Assembly: GCA_032209605.1 (NCBI GenBank) | Contig: JASFXZ010000015.1 | Span: 2,356,001 to 2,420,000, forward strand | Direction: 5' to 3' | DNA length: 64,000 nt | From: Mactromeris polynyma | Taxonomy: Eukaryota; Mollusca; Bivalvia; Venerida; Mactridae | Part shown: positions 54,901 to 60,900 of the stretch, piece after piece | Layout: the number at the start of each line of letters is the position of its first letter | Position numbering within the stretch: the stretch's first letter is position 1 | The notes under the pieces: generated by a model | What the model was told of the DNA's origin: nothing | Database searches by the model: none | Seen by the model: the letters and a program-made list of their open reading frames with translations, nothing else | Made by a program: the position numbers and the translations under genes

Positions 54901-57900
54901 TGGTTGTTATTTACCCGACAGAGGTCGACGTGACTATCAGTATGTCATGGATAACTTGTTTCTGTAAGTTTTTGTGTTATGTTGCTAGGATACGATAACA
55001 ATCTCTTATATAAGCCTCCTTACAGAATGATACAAATACACCCAAAAAAATCTCAGAAAGGGGGGGGGGGGGGGTAATTGATAATCACTTTGTTACTTTT
55101 CATTGTTTTTGGAGCTTATATTAAAAACAATTCCTGTCTGAGGCATAACTTTTAAATGACTTTGAATGATAGAATGAAACACATTGGTTGAGAGTGATGA
55201 GAAGGGTTGTCATGAGTCCGGTCAATTATTCCAAAGTCAAGGTCACATGTAAGGTCGCTTACTTCAGGTGCATTTTTTCAAATTTCTAGTACAAGCAACC
55301 TCTTTTGTTGAAGAGCTATTTTATGGTGGATGTCAACATTTCATTGTGCTCTCTTGTCTGTTCAACATTAGGGCTGCAAAGATTTACGCAGTTTGATTAT
55401 TTTTTGTTCTTGTTTTCTTAAGATTTGGTTCATTACTGTCTTACAGGAACTTTTGACTTTGAATATTCATAGAATGAGTATCATTGGACTTTGAATATTC
55501 ATAGAATGAGTATCATTGGACTTTGAATATTCATAGAATGAGTATCATTTGATTTTGAATATTCATAGAATGAGTATCATTGGACTTTGAATATTCATAG
55601 AATGAGTATCATTGGACTTTGAATATTCATAGAATGAGTAGCATTGAACTTTGAATATTCATAGAATGAGTAGCATTGGACTTTGAATATTCATAGAATG
55701 AGTATCATTGGACTTTGAATATTCATAGAATGAGTATCATTGGACTTTGAATATTCATAGAATGAGCATCATTGGTCAAATGGGTTTACATGAAATAGTG
55801 TCCATCTTGCACTGTATATACTTTATGTAAATATGCTACTTAAATTCAGCAAGATTTACTGCATTATAAAAATATTTACTCTTCGGCGAGTAGAACACAG
55901 ATTTACCTTCTTGGATATGACCTTCGACAGTTCAAACAGTTTGGACTATAGTATGCACTGATCATATTCCACTCGCTTTAAGTGTATGTCAGTTTTTGTA
56001 TGTCAATTTCAAAACATCCTCATGAATATCTCTATGTAAAACGTTGTTCATGTACTTTCAGATATGTGATAAGTACATTAGAACTTCTAGTTGCTGAGGA
56101 TTATATGATTGTTTATTTCCACGGGGCCACACCCAGAAGACAAATGCCAAGTTTTAGTTGGCTGAAAAGATGTTATCAAATGATTGACAGGAGGTAGGCA
56201 GAGTTTATAATAATTTTGATTTGTTTAATGATTGACTGGAGGTAGGCGGAGTTTATGCTAATTTTGATTTATTAGATGATTGACTGGAGGAAGGCTGAAT
56301 TTACGCTAATTTTGTTTTATCAAGTGATCGACTGGAGGTAGGCGGAGTTTATGCTAATTTTGATTTATTAGATGATTGACTGGAGGAAGGCTGAATTTAT
56401 GCTAATTTTGTTTTATCAAGTGATCGACTGGAGGTAGGCGGAGTTTATGCTAAGTTTTCTTAAACAAATTACAATAATGATAATTATGTTTACATCTACT
56501 CTACCATGTTTGTTCTATGTTCATCAATATTGAATCATTATGTGAAAATGAATTGGTTTTTCATAACATAGTGTAAAAATGTTTTTACAGGTTGCGGAAA
56601 AATTTGAAAGGATTATTAATGGTGCATCCAACATTATGGTTGAAAACCGTGGTCCTCATGACGAAACCTTTTATAAGGTAAATATTTCCTTAGATTGATT
56701 GTCTTCTTAGCTTGCAATATTCCTGTGCTGATCTCCCATTTAAAGATTGTTGTACTCATTCTCGACGGTTCTCGGATATTTCCGTACCACTTCGTTACTC
56801 TACGAACATCCTCTTGTGTATGTCAGACGGAACACGATGTGGCAAAATTCAACATTTTGTGCGGTCAAAAAATAGTTCTCGTAAAACGGATTAATAACTT
56901 CGATAAATTCTCATAAGAAATGGATTATCGTTGTCATTTCTAGTTAAAAACTCACATATTTCAGTCTTCATAAAGCTTAAATGTTAGATTCTAATCCTGT
57001 TTCATCAGCACTCTAGCGATCACGCCGCCATATTGTTTTCATGAAATTCGAATGGTATTTCCGAAAGTAGTGCCTGACGAGCATCCGAGGCACTGGACGT
57101 AGTTGGCTGAGATTTTCCGATTGTGTTGTACTGTGCAAATCTCTTCAGCGCTGCCCTCTGCTGAGAAAAATCTCTCTTCAACAGCAGTGTCCATTTTCCC
57201 GTGAAACAGAGTTGCAGGACAAGTGTCTTTTGATGTCTCGCCTTCTGTCATATTGTAATACCTTACTAGGTGATTGAACATATGACTTCCTGGTTGGCAG
57301 TCCATTGTTCTACCAACTAAATGGGCGTGCCTAGACTGCTCAAGACATTGAATGTATTATCCACTGGCAACTTGTCCTGTAGGACATACACCTTAGCAAA
57401 GGTTTGAACCAACAACCTCAAGATTTGCCGTCATGTGCTCTACCCACTGAGCTTACCAAGTGAGCAGTGTCAATGCAAGTCTGTCTAGGTTATGCTCAGC
57501 ATTAAGTTGTTACAGGGAACGCCACATTGAGAAGGCAATGCCTCCACACACAGGGAAACATCAGCACATAAAACATTATGAGTTAAGGAGTTGTGAGGGT
57601 AAACAGCTATGGCAATGGGGCAATAGGGAATTGTCTGGCTGATTATAAAAAACAACCAAGGATAGAAGTGACCTTAACATTAGAGAACAATTTGACAAGA
57701 TACTTGTTCTACAGTAATGTGTCTGAGGTTTGGAAAAACCTACAGTCAGAATAGTTTTGTGCCAAGCCTGTGTTACGTTAAAGTACAAAATGCTGAGTTT
57801 GCTGTATTGACTGGGACTGGTAAAATTATATTCACATGTTGTATATTTCGATGTTTTGTTTTGAATTGCAGTTCAAAGTTCAGCTCCAAGCTACGTTTTG

Positions 57901-60900
57901 TGAAAACACTGAAAGAATTAGGGAAGATTGTCCCTATGGAATACATATATGTTCCTGAACCTGTCTCACAGTAAGTACAAGAGTTGTCTTTCCTGTTTTT
58001 GATAACTGTTGATTTTAGACTGGTTTCCGACTGATTATTTACAATCAGCCTATGTATCTGTGGTGCCACTTTGCCGGACACTTTGTTGGATACAGGGAAT
58101 AAAACCCTGACTGCGAGCCATTGTAGAATGTGTACTAAGAGTATTGTGTTGCTTTTTGTGGTAACTGAGAAATACACTCTCTAATGGTGAATTTAATGAT
58201 CATACAGGCGTTGAATAATTGAATAGTGGACCATTTATTCCTAAGCAAATGCTATCATGGTAATATGCTCCTGAATCTTCTGACCTTGACCTATAAAATT
58301 ACAACATATTTGAATATTGATTTTGACAGTACCAGTCTATAATTGGTTTAGAACAGAGTTACCTAGCTTTGTAGATTTATATTTAGAGCAGTCTAACCTT
58401 TATTACAGACCTCTGATTCGTAATGACTATAATACATACATGTATTACTGTATATGTATATAGATTTCTCAAAAAGAGCCACTGTCCCCGACCCCCTCAC
58501 CAGAACCCGATTATTGGAGAGCCCTTGTCACCATGTACTTCTTTGTATTCTCAATGTTTTTTTGCACATATGTATGATCATTTAAAGGTGAATATACATA
58601 AACATGATCAATAACTTTCGTGAATATTCATATTATATATGTATGAAGGTGAATGTACAATAACTCTCATGAATATTCATATTATGTATGTATAAAGGTG
58701 AATGTACATAAACATGATCAATAATTACATGAATATTCATATTATATATGTTTAAAGGTGAATATACATAACTCTCATGAATATTCATATTACATGTATG
58801 TATAAAGGTGAATGTACATAAACATGATCAATAATTCTCACGAATATTCATATTGGAAAATGGAAAAAAGTCCTCAAAACTTGTAAATATTTTCACATTC
58901 AACTTGTTCTACGAGTCACAATTAAGCCACCAGAAGACTTCTTAGAAAGTGCTTTAATAAGTTTGTGCCATCAAAAATTTCATTGGGAAATATTTGAAGT
59001 CATAACCACTTGCACTAATACAGGTTTTGTCAGGGAAGCACTCATGTAAATTCTACTTGCTGATTATAACCTTGAATTGTTGATAAAGATATTTCGAATT
59101 TTTTTTTCATTCTTAGATATGATGCCAAACTCTACCAGCACAGACCCTGTACATCCACCCCTGTTACCCCTTCTTCCTCATCATGACATTTCTAGATGTA
59201 TTTACCCCTCTCCTCATTCGCTATCTGTGATATACACCGGTTGGTAAGTATTCATATACACTGGTGTATGCAAAAGCATGTCTGTTTGTTACTGTGTCCT
59301 AATGTTTAACCTTGTGTTTTAGTTATGAACAACTCGTTATCTGAAATAAACAGTGGTTGATAAATATTCTTATTCACTGCTGAGTGGTATAGCATGTTTC
59401 AGTTTCGAGGAGTTTTGTTCTCCAAGTGGTTTGACCTTTGACCTTTTGCTTTTGAACATCTTGGTTTTGTATTTTGTTGTAACACTTCTGTTAGGTATAC
59501 GTTTGACCTTATATTTTATTAATGAACAACTAATTATCTGTGATACATGGTTGTTGATAAATATCCATATTCACTGCTGAGTGGTATAGCATGTTTCAGT
59601 TTCCATGAGTTTTGTTCTCCAAGTGGTTCGACCTTTGACCTTTTGCTTTTGAACATCTTGGTTTTGCATTTTGTTATCACACTTCTTGTTCACTGTCTGT
59701 GATATACACTGGTCAGTAAGTATTTATATACACTGGTGCCTGATGTATGGAATAGAATGTCTCAGTTTAGAAAATTGTATTCAGCACTTGTCTTGACCTT
59801 TGACCTTTCGTTTTATTTTTTTAACAACTGGGGTAGTATGTATTTTATCACACTCCTCATTCAATTTTTTCATATATTCTGGTTGATAAATATTTGTTTT
59901 CACTGAGGTATGCTGTTGCATGTCTTAATTTGTATGAGTTGTACTCTGCATGTTACCTTGACCTTTGAACTTGTGTCATTATGAAACCGATTGAAGAACA
60001 TACATGTTGTATAATTCAAGCGCACCATTGAAACTGTTGTATGGTATTAAATATATTTATAAGATATAGACTGGTAACATTTCCATATATATAACATACG
60101 GTACTGATAACCTTTATTTTTGCTAATATAAAACTTATTGACCAAACCTTATTTCTGAAAAGCTATAACTTACTGATCAACCCTTTGTATCAAACATATA
60201 ACTTATTGATCAACCCTTATTTGCAAATGTAATTTATTAGCAAACCCTCTTTTGCAATTTTATAATTATAGTTGCCAACCTTTATTTTTTAAAGTATATA
60301 AGTCATTGACCAATTCTTTTTTTTGTAAATATACCTTATTGACCGACCCTTGTTTTTTTTGTAATTATATAACTTATTGACCGACCCTTGTTTTTTTTGT
60401 AATTTTAAAATTTATTGACCAACCCTTGTTTTTTTGTAATTATATAACTTATTGATCAACCCTTGTCTATTTTGTAATTATGTCACTTATTGACCGACCC
60501 TTGTTTTTTTGTAATTATGTCACTTATTGACCGACCCTTGTCTATTTTGTAATTATGTCACTTATTGACCGACCCTTGTTTTTTTGTAATTATGTCACTT
60601 ATTGATCAACCCTTGTCTATTTTGTAATTATGTCACTTATTGACCGACCCTTGTTTTTTTGTAATTTTATAACTTATTGACCAACCCTTGTTTTTTTGTA
60701 ATTATATAACTTATTGACCAACCCTTGTTTTTTTGTAATTTTATAACTTATTGACCAACCCTTGTTTTTTTGTAATTATATAACTTATTGATCAACCCTT
60801 GTCTATTTTGTAATTATGTCACTTATTGACCGACCCTTGTTTTTTTGTAATTATGTCACTTATTGACCGACCCTTGTCTATTTTGTAATTATGTCACTTA

